This document shows positions 35,360-46,200 of a DNA stretch of 64,000 nt, one piece after another. Source of the stretch: Deinandra increscens subsp. villosa (taxonomy: Eukaryota > Streptophyta > Magnoliopsida > Asterales > Asteraceae); NCBI GenBank assembly GCA_039602395.1, contig JBCNJP010000027.1, positions 33,822,456 through 33,886,455 of the forward strand, given 5' to 3'. How positions within the stretch are numbered: the stretch's first letter is position 1; every line of letters begins with the position of its first letter. Below the pieces are notes generated by a model. The model searched no databases. It had not been told where the DNA came from and saw only the letters and a program-made list of their open reading frames with translations. Made by a program: the position numbers and the translations under genes.

Positions 35360-37035
35360 GGGTACATCATTTGTAGAAGTTAAATATGAAATTATGGAAT
35401 TGAGCCTCCTACTACTCACAAGCTATAAACCCTAAGCAAGGAATTGGTAAGCATGGCTTATTCTTCATGTTCTTTCTTTTAATCCAAATTGGTTATAGAA
35501 GAATCAGAAAAAATACTTAAAATAACAGTGAATGCACTTATTAAATAGGTGTTATATGCAATGCCAAATTGTCAATGTTATTTACATAATAGAATGCTCA
35601 CATAAAAAGTCTATGATGCAAATTTAAATCCTTCTTGCAAGAATTGTTCATATAAAAAGTCAATGTTATTTACATAGTAGAATGCTAATTAATTGGTTGA
35701 ATCGTTCATATTTGAATCCCTTCTTGCAGAATTGGATGCACTAATATTTGAGCTTAGAGAATGGATTGTTTGCTTAGAAATGTTGTGATGTTTGGTTTCT
35801 TCGTTTAAAATTGACATATTCGGCGCGTAAAGACCCCTCTGCAAAGCGCGGGTCGCAAAATTGACATATTTGACCTATTTTTTTAGATAAGTGTCAATGA
35901 TTAGGGGTTGTATATTGACTTTTGTTTTTGCAAATAAGGATACAGGATGAACAATTTCAGATTCAGCTCCAAAAGGTACACTGCCTTCAACTATGTAGGT
36001 AACTCTACAAACAGTTTCATATTTTTGAATTATGATATAGAGTAATAGAACTAATTACAACTTCGTTATTGTTTACGATTGTGAAGTTGGGGATTATATT
36101 ACATTAGTAGATGTAAAAGACCATATCAGGGTGTGTCCAGGAACAACCTTTTGGTAATATATATGATGTTCCTCATCTTCATATTAATCGAGTCTCTAAT
36201 TGTATATTAGTTCGCTTATTAGCATGTTGGATGTTATCACAGGATTTAGGTGGGAAGTAGAAAACATACGTCACCTATGTTATAGCTTACCTAACCGCAC
36301 TTTTTAAATGGGTCGGCTCGGCGGCAACGCGCGGGTCGTCCTACTTGTTAAAAACATAAACCAATATGCTGCAATGATTTTGGCTTTCCCCTTGATTTCA
36401 ACTCACCTGAGTTCGAATCCAAGGACCTTCGTACTTTTGTTTCTTTGGGTGGGAGTTTTATGTTAGATAGAGGTTTTTTTTTCCTTTTTTTTTCTTTTCC
36501 CTGTTATTAACTGTTGTATCTTGGATAAAGAATATCGTTCTTTTACGTTTAACATCATCTCTTAATAATGAATTACTTCTCCTCCGTTTCCTTTTAATGA
36601 CTTAATTGTTGCGTTTCTTTTTCTTAACAAATATTATGTTTCACAAGTTTTTCAAAAAAATATTTCTTAAAGATACATTGTCCCTACGGATCTAGATTTT
36701 ACAATTTTAAAATTCTATTTTTTCCGATCTAGCATAACGTATGCGATCTTTTTTTAAAGCCTTTTTTTCCTTTTCTTTTGAGTAGCATGTTTGATAAATG
36801 ACAACCACTATGACCGTCGTAACGTACGGTTATGTTTTTCACATTCACAGCTACCCCGCCGCATCGCACAGGTTGCAAGGTCAAAGTAGGGAACATGTGA
36901 GGCTGGCTGGCTGCTTTGACTTTTTGTAGAAGTTTTATAGAAGTTACTCCACTTATATTAACAAAACTCAAACTAACTCACTGTTAAAATCTTGAGGATG
37001 CTCTGCCGTAGACCAGCTTTCGAACATTTTCCCTA
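35360..37035. other. No gene; eroded repeats including a SINE-like piece
   Basis: Near 35823 and 36310 are G+C-rich words (aaagcgcgggtcg; caacgcgcgggtcg) like eroded Helitron tails. At 36370-36485 cacctgagttcgaatccaag fits a polymerase III B box and is followed by a T run, suggesting a SINE fragment. No coding region is supported. Confidence 0.35.
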
Positions 37036-37044
37036 CGTTTTTAA

Positions 37045-38582
37045 GGGGATTTCACCCAAATAGCCTTTGACCAACATCCATTTACTCAAATAGCCTTTGA
37101 CTTGGTTAAATTCTAAGATGGCCAATGACTAGTAAAGTGGCGAGAGTTGTCAGCGGGAAATTTGAGAGAGTTGCGTGAGAAATTTCTGAAGACGCAAAAT
37201 ATATATATTTTAGTCCTTTAATGTTTTTTAATTATTTAAGCACCTTAATGTGTTTTTTGTTAATAATTTATATTTGATAATCTTAAAAAAAACTAAATAA
37301 ACAGTCTTCTATAGTTTTTTTTTGAACATTTTAACCTAAGTTTTATTAAAAACGGAGTTGTTTTCGAAAAATCAATTAAGTCTCGTAACCAACTTTTTAT
37401 AAATTATTAAAAAATAAATACAAGAAATTTGAATATTATGTGGGATCCCATATTGCATCATCAATACAAGAATTAAATGTTTTAAAAAACCTGTTAAAAA
37501 AGAAATTAACAATTTAATTTTAGTTAAATAATCTCATTCGAAGCATTTTCCTTGCGATTTCTAAAAAAAAAACAGTTATACACATATCAGGGACCTTTTT
37601 ATCGATAGTAGCAAGATCTTCTAACGACTCGGGTAAAAGTCCTAAAATTTCAGGTGGAAAGTTAAAATCAAACTGTTAATTTAAAACGTTAAAACTAAAA
37701 GTTAAATATTAAAAGATAAAATTTTAGGAAATATCATAAAAGAAATTGTATACATTTAGAAAAAACTTAAACGTTATAACTTATAAAGTTTTTTAAAGGT
37801 TAAAACTAACAAAAAGTTAGATATTTTGTAAAAAGAAAATAAAGGTTAAAATAACAAAAAAAGAAAATAACTGTAAAAACTAAAAAGTTATATATTAAAA
37901 GATAAAAGTTTATAAAATATCATAAGAATAAATCATATACTTTTAAAGAAAATATTTAACGTTATAACTTATTAATTTTTTCATAAAGGTTAAAAAAATA
38001 AACATGAAAACTTTAAATTAATTTAAAACGTTAAGTTTATATATTAAAAAAATATATAGAGTAAATTGACGTGTTAAAAAACTTCTGTTTGAAAGACATA
38101 AGTTTAGATGTACTAACACATTTGTTAAAAAAATCTATTAATGTAAATCTATTAGAAAATAGAAATTTAAAAAGGGTATACATTTTTTTAAGTAAAACCT
38201 TATAACTTTTAAATATATTTTTTAAGTAAAACCTTATAATAATTTATAAATTTAAAACAGTAATATACAAAAATCTAAAAGTTATAACCTAAAATAATAT
38301 AAAAAGGCTTATTATTTCACTTATTTTACAATTTTTTCTTTAAATGGACACGAAATTATCATACGGCGCAAGTGGATGGCGGGAGTGTTTATTTTTTTTT
38401 TCAAGCACGAGATTTTATTATACGGCGTGAAAGTTACATTAGCAGCGTGTGTAAGGGGCGCGAATTTGACTAAAATACTGACGTGGCAGACTACCATTGG
38501 CTGGATTATTCTGGTAAAAAGCGTAGTCAAAGGCTATTTGAATAAATGGATGTTGATCAAAGGCTACTCTGGTGAAATTCCC
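37045..38582. mobile_element. Non-autonomous MULE
   Basis: Inverted ends of roughly 65 bp: the left has GGGGATTTCACCCAAATAGC then CTTTGACCAACATCCATTTA; the right complement has CTTTGATCAACATCCATTTA. The 9-bp duplication cgtttttaa occurs at 37036-37044 and 38583-38591. The interior is very A+T-rich, with no coding capacity. Confidence 0.85.
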
Positions 38583-38701
38583 CGTTTTTAATACAACGTA
38601 AACTTTTATATTACCACTTACATTGTTGCGTCACTACCAGTGCTTCGAGGTAACACAGGAATGTGCTGGCACATAGAGCAAACACAACTTTATCCAAATT
38701 A

Positions 38702-38995
38702 AGAGCATTCACGGCAGATTCTCCGTCCACATCCCTATAATTTATACTTTTATTATTACCTTTTCTCTCTCTTTCACACACAACTATAATTAAATAATAC
38801 TTTTTATATATTTATCATTACATTTTCTCTCTCTTTCAATCCCCAAATTTTAGCAAATCACTAGTTTTTTTGTCAAATATGCAGATTTCCAAACTTTTTC
38901 TCTATCATCTACTCACAACTACTTACAACCAAACCTTTAATATTACAGATTTACACTCACATATTTTTTATAAAAAAACCTGCCATGAATGTTCT
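38702..38995. mobile_element. Probable MITE
   Basis: Ends AGAGCATTCACGGCAG (38702) and CTGCCATGAATGTTCT (to 38996) are inverted with a few mismatches. The interior has two copies of ttttctctctctttca. A target duplication could not be fixed. Confidence 0.5.
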
Positions 38996-39098
38996 TTTGA
39001 TTGATTTTTTTCGTAATGGTAACCCTTTACCCTTACACCTCCGTTTGAAGTTGAACCAATGAGTTCATGTTTTTTTTTGTTCTTTAAATTCTTTTAAA

Positions 39099-39234
39099 TT
39101 ATTATTATTTGGTATTTCCTTCATTTATAGTTTAGAAATTTTCCCTTATCATAAACCATATTAAAGAATAAGTAAGCAGCTTATTTATAAAAAAACAATA
39201 AACTATAAATGAAGGAAATACCAAATAATAATAA
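39099..39234. repeat. Long perfect hairpin, about 35-bp arms
   Basis: Arm 39099-39134 (ttattattatttggtatttc onward) is complementary to 39199-39234 with no mismatch seen, around a loop of about 64 bases. Confidence 0.85.
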
Positions 39235-39376
39235 CTTACGAATAAAGAGTTTATTTCAAACTATATTACAAAGAAGAAGACTCACATCGGCAACAATAGA
39301 GGTGTTGATTTGCTTGAAGGATTATATGGACACGGTGGAACGTATACAACACACAACCTCACCCGAAGACGAATTA

Positions 39377-40136
39377 GGGGCTGTTTGGTTGGGCTTATTT
39401 GGGTCTTAATCGTAAAGTTGCTGACCGATTAAGACGTTTCAGCGATAAAGGGATGTTTGGTTCACGCCCAGCAGCTGACCGAAAAAGAGATTATGGTATG
39501 TCCGATCCAGCCGCATTTTGGATGCTTTACCATACATACGAGGCTTGAGGGGAGCTGTGAGCGGGTTGGATGAGTTGCGAGAGGAACAAAAGGCTGGAAA
39601 AAAAAACGAGGGCTGGCTGGAGAGTTGCGAACTTATTTACCTTGACAAAAACTAACGTTGTGCTCGACCCCAGTTTTCGGAGTTGCATTCGTGCAGACGG
39701 GAATGCAATTTCATCAAATTTGCACCCCCCCTGCGCGCGGGTAGACATCGGAGTAAAAAACAACATAAGAACTTAATATGTCATGTAGGTTTTCATATAT
39801 AAGCTAACTATGTTTTTGTTTCCAAATCAATGTGGGACAAACCAAAATGAAAGAAACAAATAGAATTTTTATTCTCACACTAAGGTAATGAAGGAAAATT
39901 TTGGTGTTTTGTTCCAACACCAATATGAGACAAGTTAAATGAAGGAACAAAATAGATTTTTTTTGTTCTCATAGTGATTTGTTAGTGTTTTTTTTTTTTT
40001 TTGATTATACGGTCATTCAGATATCCAAACAAACAGCACATTATTATTCAGCACCTTATTGATTCAGCACTTCTTTACAATACAGACAGTTTATTCATTT
40101 AGCACCAAATCAAACAGACGAACCAAACAGCCCCTT
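39377..40136. mobile_element. PIF/Harbinger-like non-autonomous element
   Basis: Ends GGGGCTGTTTGGTT and AACCAAACAGCCCC are perfect inverted repeats, flanked by TTA on both sides (39374-39376 and 40137-40139). A 3-bp TTA duplication fits PIF/Harbinger. At 760 bp, without a transposase, it is non-autonomous. Confidence 0.82.
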
Positions 40137-40139
40137 AGA

Positions 40140-40919
40140 ATATGAAGTCGAGATATAAGAGGACGCGGTTGAAGCTCAATTGGCGACCTCAATGACCGGC
40201 TAGGAGTAGGCTGAGTATCTACGCAATAACTCGAGTTCAAGCGCAGAAGATAAAACAAAACTTTGAAACTCAAGAAAACGTGTCAAGAAGACGATTAAAA
40301 AAACTTATTTTGACTATGTTGTTTTTCAATGTATTGTAATTTATTTTTTCTTATTGTATTGTAGTTTTTAAACTTTAAATAAAAAGATGATTTTTTGTAA
40401 TTTTGTTTAGTTTATAAATGTATCTGAAAATAATAAAAAATACTAAAACCCAGTTTCAAGAACTGGGTTGAATCAAACCTGTTTTATACTGGCCATATCG
40501 GTTCGAAGAGGGTCTAGGTTTTCAACCACCAAAGCGGTTTATAGTCAACCACTTTTGACGAAGCATGAGCAATCCTGTAGGTGCTTTAACGCTGAATCGG
40601 TTATTCACCTATCTTTATACTATAAGTATGGCACTGAACCAACCCAGGTTCAAATCTTGTGGACCTTTTTTCCCTCTTCAAATTTGCATATATTTTTGTT
40701 TCTTCTATATAAAAATATTTTTTTCTTAATCATCCACATGTTCTTTCGTATTTCAAGATTAAAATTCTACAAGTTCAAAAAAATTTATATATATATATAT
40801 ATATATATATGTTTTCAATATAAGGATACATTCTCCTTACGATTCTATATTTTCTGTAAATCTATGATGTTAATTAATATATCAAAAGTTACAATACTAG
40901 CATAAATACAAGTGGACAA
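40140..40919. other. No gene; possible SINE-like piece and TA microsatellite
   Basis: cccaggttcaaatcttgtgg at about 40646 resembles a B box, with T-rich sequence after it. A TA run lies at 40790-40810. Otherwise featureless. Confidence 0.35.
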
Positions 40920-42806
40920 TCACCCAGACGGACAAGGGAGGCGGGCAACAAGCTGCGCCGCCAAGCCTTTCTGAATAGCAAAACTGAGTCTCGTGAAAAC
41001 AACATCTCTAGCACCAGAGGTCACCACATTACCATGCATGACCCGTTGAACTCTACCAAGAGTTTCCACAGCCTCAGAGGCGAGGAACCCAAAGGTGTCA
41101 AAGGCAAAAGGAACAAACACATGTTGATTTTCAATACATGCTTTCTCGTGCTTGTTCACTTTCCCCATCGCAGCCTTGGAAGCCGCCTGGCCCACTTTGA
41201 ACTCCCCAGGCCCCAGGCCCACCAGAGGGGAGACCCCAGTTAGATCCAGACAAGCATGCTTCCCCCCCATCCACCCAAAGACCAAGATGTCTGCCGGTCT
41301 AAGAGTCGACCGTCCATCAGACGGGTCCGTCAGGAAGTTGACCGGAGCTTCCTTCTTTGCTGAAATCCCTGCGCGCTTAAATATGTCATATAAAACATCC
41401 CTAACCAAATCGTGTCGATATTTGAACCCAGGGAGTTCTTTGCAATGGACAGCATGCTCCCCAAACGAATCCAAACACGCCTTGCGACAAACGGGGCATC
41501 TCTCATCTGACGGGAAAATGGGAATCATAAGGCGGTATTTAAGAATGGCACGATATTCCACCGGTGACATGTGCTGGCCCAGCCCATCGATAGGGATAGC
41601 CCGGAGGAAATCTTGGGCATGTGGCGCTTGTAAACATCCGAACACGGCTTTTTGTCTTACGGTCATGTCAAACTTCGCTTCCATCTCCTGCATGATTTTA
41701 CCAAAAAGGGCACTCGCCAAAACTTTTTGGGCTTTAGGGGGGGCGGTGTCCTTTTCAGTGAAACCGCTAAAGTCAAAGCCTGGAGTAACATCCCGAAGAC
41801 GGTCCAATGCACCCTCATACTCAGAGTCCATGCCACAAATCCCACTTTCCCTCAAAATATGATCATGAAGCACCCAAGATTGCGCCCTTGATGCCACAAA
41901 GGCAAACGAGGAAGCCTCAATCGCAGAATATAATCCAAGCCCCCCGCACCTGATGGGTAATGAAGCAAGCCGCCATTGGAGATCTCCAAAGAAGGGGCCC
42001 CCACAAACCACCAAATTCTCGATTGCCATGCGCAGTTCTTTATCAAAAAAGGAAGCAGCCCCCATCATGTGTAAAGGAGGACATGTCCTTAACCCAAAGA
42101 AAAGTTTGGCTATACCCATACATGAGCGTAGAAGAAGGAGTTCACTCTGCGGATCCCCCAGCTTGGGGAGGAGGCGGATCAGATCAACAGCGTTGGAAGC
42201 TCTTTTCGTTGCCAGACCCTGGATAAAATCTGCATTCCTGCTAACAGCTCCCCCTAAGAGTTTCACCCCTAGGCCAGGTCTGCTAATGTTCTCGGGGAAG
42301 AGACCCACACGAGGCTTCCTACCGTCACAAGAAGGCCAAAAGAGTTCAGTTTTTCTAATGTTGAGTACAAGCCCCAAGGAAGGCCCCATGTCTTTAATGA
42401 TGTCCAACACTTTGGAAACCTCCTCAACATCCCCAATAACAGTCCCATCATCGAGGTACCAAGCATGAAGGAGAAGTTTACAATTGTCTCTGATCTGGTG
42501 AACCAGGGGGTGCAAAACAAGCGCGAAGAGGAGAGGCCCCAAAGGGTCACCTTGTTGAACCCCCGTAGTGGCCCAGATATGATTATCCCCGAGATACAGT
42601 CTAGCCGGTTGCCCATATAAAAACTCAACCCAAGGCGAAATAGAAGGGCGCCTCACCCTGACCTCATGAAGCAAGGATGATCTGTCAACCAAGTTAAAGG
42701 CATTAGAAAAATCTATGGTAAGCATGGCCAGAGACCCATCCTCGTGGCGATCTCCTAAAACCCGGTTAACACTGTGCAAAATGGCCTCCGAACCCGTCAA
42801 TCTAGG
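40920..42806 (-). CDS. YLDDG reverse transcriptase with CCHC motif and restriction-like endonuclease signature, N-terminus missing
   Basis: One uninterrupted minus-strand frame of about 628 codons, open from a stop at 42807-42809 and ended by TGA at 40920. RT motif A is LTIDFSNAFNLVDRS, motif B GVQQGDPLGPLLFAL, motif C AWYLDDGTVIG. The downstream part has CPVCRKACLDSFGEHAVHC, a CCHC-type finger, then RPADILVFGW...KHACLDLTG with 14 residues between the two Asp, like the PD-x12-14-D of the endonuclease in R2-type non-LTR elements. Next comes KVNKHEKACIENQHVFVPFAFDTFG. YLDDG differs from the FADD of ordinary plant L1 LINEs. The RT fingers before motif A are missing and there is no ATG at the left end, consistent with 5' truncation on insertion. 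Activity is unlikely, but the open frame is notable. Confidence 0.8.
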   Translation of the reverse strand, partial: PRLTGSEAILHSVNRVLGDRHEDGSLAMLTIDFSNAFNLVDRSSLLHEVRVRRPSISPWVEFLYGQPARLYLGDNHIWATTGVQQGDPLGPLLFALVLHPLVHQIRDNCKLLLHAWYLDDGTVIGDVEEVSKVLDIIKDMGPSLGLVLNIRKTELFWPSCDGRKPRVGLFPENISRPGLGVKLLGGAVSRNADFIQGLATKRASNAVDLIRLLPKLGDPQSELLLLRSCMGIAKLFFGLRTCPPLHMMGAASFFDKELRMAIENLVVCGGPFFGDLQWRLASLPIRCGGLGLYSAIEASSFAFVASRAQSWVLHDHILRESGICGMDSEYEGALDRLRDVTPGFDFSGFTEKDTAPPKAQKVLASALFGKIMQEMEAKFDMTVRQKAVFGCLQAPHAQDFLRAIPIDGLGQHMSPVEYRAILKYRLMIPIFPSDERCPVCRKACLDSFGEHAVHCKELPGFKYRHDLVRDVLYDIFKRAGISAKKEAPVNFLTDPSDGRSTLRPADILVFGWMGGKHACLDLTGVSPLVGLGPGEFKVGQAASKAAMGKVNKHEKACIENQHVFVPFAFDTFGFLASEAVETLGRVQRVMHGNVVTSGARDVVFTRLSFAIQKGLAAQLVARLPCPSG

Positions 42807-42848
42807 TTAACCGCTTTTTAAATGACTCATGGAAAACAAAAATATATG

Positions 42849-42850
<2 letters not shown>

Positions 42851-42884
<34 letters not shown>
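42851..42884. repeat. (TA)n microsatellite
   Basis: About 16 TA units directly before the proposed left end of the large MULE. Confidence 0.95.
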
Positions 42885-42886
<2 letters not shown>

Positions 42887-43220
42887 AGAGTTAGGCTACA
42901 TCACACAAATAGCCTACATCACCTACGAACGCACCTGGGGCGTCGGATCTGGAAACCAACGGCTGAGATCAAGGAGGGTGTAATGTGTAATTATTTGACA
43001 TTTTAGGCGCGCTAGAATCGTGGAATAGTGGCTGTGAGGGTAAAATAGTCAAAAACAAAATCACGCAACAATTAATTTATTTTATTTTTTGTAATAAGCG
43101 AATTCAAACTGGCGGAACTAAAACCACTCCACCGAAAAATCAGCACCCCCAAAAACGCATAGATACGGCGAAAATCTTTTGAAATTTTTGGATTAAAACA
43201 ACCGATAATCAAAATCGACA
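42885..43220 (+). promoter_or_regulatory. Left end of the MULE and leader of the Ulp1-like gene
   Basis: Moderate G+C, no ORF. ggctacatcacacaaatagcctacatcac carries a short direct repeat (gcctacatcac/ggctacatcac). It must contain the promoter of the gene starting at 43221, but no TATA box is obvious. Confidence 0.4.
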
Positions 43221-46200
43221 ATGGCGGATAAACTGCAAAAAAACGACAGTAAGCTTATCCCTTCTTTTGTTATATGATTGAACGTCGACTATATATTCAT
43301 ACATTGTTCATGGTTTTTTTGGCGTAAAATTTCAGCGGCTACCTGTGATCCAGATAAACTTAAAAAGGAAGCTGATGAACCAATCAGTAACAGGCAGCAA
43401 CGTAGAAGGAAATCTATCGCAGTAAAAGGTGTTTATGTTCCTCTTTACTGAGATTTACTTGATCTATGGGGGTTAATTTTAAAAAGTATGATCTGTTTAA
43501 TGCTAGGGTTTATATTGATACTAATAAATCAAAATGTATAATAAATTACACCATGCTCAACAAAAAAAACGTCGCTGGAAGACAATTATAACATAATAGT
43601 TTGGATAGTAATGATCTGAAAAAAAATGGTGGGCATTTACTAATTGATAGTTTGATTTGTGGTGTAATTGAAAAAATATTCCCCAATTTCTGAACTTTAA
43701 TAACATATTGTGTCTGATGGAATCAGCATTTACATACATAAACTTGTAAAATATCGGTTGTGGTGTATAATTCATGGTGTTTACTTATTTTGGTGAATCT
43801 GTTTGTCAAAAATATTTGTTTGGCTATTCTTTTATCTTAAAAAAGGAAAAGGGAAGCGAAAAAGCTCGCGTATAGCAATCAAAACTTCATTTAACTACAC
43901 AAACACACCAGAAACACCAATTGTTCTTGGTATGGGAGACGACTCAGGTACACAACTAATTATGATTTGTGATAATAAGTTAGATTAAATGATTTGTAAG
44001 ATATAAAATTGGTCGGAACAATGCAGACTTTGAACAACCAGCAGTTCTCACAAAAGGCAGGAAAAGAGCTAGAGATCAAACAAGCAGTGAATCTGATGAT
44101 GGTGTATTTGTTCGTAACAAAATGGGAAACAACCGTAAATCAAAAAGAGTGGTTGTGAAGGGTATGAGTGATGAAGAAAGTGATGACTCCGACTTTGTGT
44201 CCAAAAAAACAAGTATAACTAAGAAGGGTGACAAACCAACGTCTGTGCCTTTGGCAACCAAGATCTACCATCAGTTTGATGGTAGTAGGATTAAAGCAAG
44301 ACTGTCAACATCAAACCTTACCGAATGGTTTGCAACATTCAGCAAAAAACAACGGCAAGCAGTACAGTCAATTGGATTCGGAAGATTGTTAGGGATTCAG
44401 ATACATTCAATACCAACAACATTGGGTTATTGGCTGTTGCATAACTATAATGATGAAACAAGTGTGTTGTGTTTGGGTCAGAGAAGTATAAAAATAACAC
44501 CACAGTTGGTTAATAAGTTGTTGGGAGTTCCAATTGGCAAGAACCTATTAATTGAAAAGAGGACAAGCATCAAGTTGCCTGTAGTCGCTGAGTGGCGTGG
44601 CCAATTCAAAAAGGACCCCTGGGTATCTAGGCCATATGTACTTGGTTTTTTTGATAGGATAAAACAAAGGCAAGACATCGGTCGCTTGTTTCTGTTGAAT
44701 TTCTTGGTGGCAGTTATGACTGTAATGGGAAGAACAGACGATAACAGCACTGTTAACCAGGGATTTCTGCATGCAGTAACACCAAGTGTGAATATAAGTC
44801 AACTCAGGTGGTGTGATTACCTAATAGACTGCATAAAGAAAACAAAGTCAAGGTGGAGAGCTGATAACCCTGAGATGCGTTTCAATGGGTCTCTATTAAT
44901 CCTAGCGGTAATATAAACACCATGTTGAGATTCCATATATTAACTAGACTATATATTTAAAAAAAATGTATGACTAACTAGTTGCTTCATTGTGTGTTAT
45001 AAAAAAAACAGATGGCAATGGTGTATGACACACACCAAAAATCAAAATCTGGTGAGGTTGACGATTACATACGTTACATCAATAGAAACCAGCTTATAAG
45101 GTGTGAAAATTGGTTATTTCAAGCACTAGAGAGAAAAGGAGGGAGCAACATAAAAAGAACAGAAACCTCACAAATTGATAAAGAAGAAGAAGTAGAGGGT
45201 TTGAATCCCGACATACATGAGGAAGTGAGGAAAGGAGTGATGGAAAGAAAGAAAACATCAGAGCTGGTGATGACTGTGGGAAAAACATCACAGAAGAAAA
45301 ATCGACTGAGAAAATCACGACAGATGAAGATCCTCCTGCATACCAACAATTGGATGATATGAATAAACATGGTATGTACATCGATCCCACACAAGAGGCT
45401 GAACTAATAAGATTATGGAAGGAAACCGAAGAGTTTAATAAATTGATTTCTTGTTGTGATGTGTCACCGTCTGGCAATCATTTGAAACTGCCAATACTAA
45501 CGCCACAAATGTCACATGAAGGGAATGATGATCACGGAGATTCATCAGAAAAACATTTGAGAGATGAAGATGATGTTGCCGTTGATCATGAATTAAGTGA
45601 TGAATTAAATGATGAAGAACCGAGTGATGACGATATGTTGCTAAACCAGGATACCAGCGATCACACCATTGATCCTGATCTATCAGACGTAAGTGAATAC
45701 TAAATTATAAATGTAACTTGTGTGTCTTAACCATCAAATATCTATGAAATCTGATTATTTTTGATTTATTGACAAAAAACACCACAAATGCGAGTACTCT
45801 TTCAAATTCCATGCAGGTGTTGATTACTCAAATAACAGATGGTATAAAAGACTTTAAGGATTGTTTCAAGAACGTATCAGCGTTGNNNNNNNNNNNNNNN
45901 NNNNNNNNNNNNNNNNNNNNNNNNNNNNNNNNNNNNNNNNNNNNNNNNNNNNNNNNNNNNNNNNNNNNNNNNNNNNNNNNNNNNNNNNNNNNNNNNNNNN
46001 NNNNNNNNNNNNNNNNNNNNNNNNNNNNNNNNNNNNNNNNNNNNNNNNNNNNNNNNNNNNNNNNNNNNNNNNNNNNNNNNNNNNNNNNNNNNNNNNNNNN
46101 NNNNNNNNNNNNNNNNNNNNNNNNNNNNNNNNNNNNNNNNNNNNNNNNNNNNNNNNNNNNNNNNNNNNNNNNNNNNNNNNNNNNNNNNNNNNNNNNNNNN

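Noticed and set aside
33010..36345. Second complete Helitron around the SCE1 fragment
   Set aside because: The proposed 3' end near 36340 reads CTTG, not CTRR, the hairpin is poor, and the 5' end rests on a weak TC start. Borders not supportable.
36729..36971. 80-codon minus-strand frame
   Set aside because: No domain, spans eroded repeat DNA just outside a MULE border.
41034..42468. Plus-strand frames up to 236 codons opposite the reverse transcriptase
   Set aside because: Shadows of the minus-strand coding frame; no motif.
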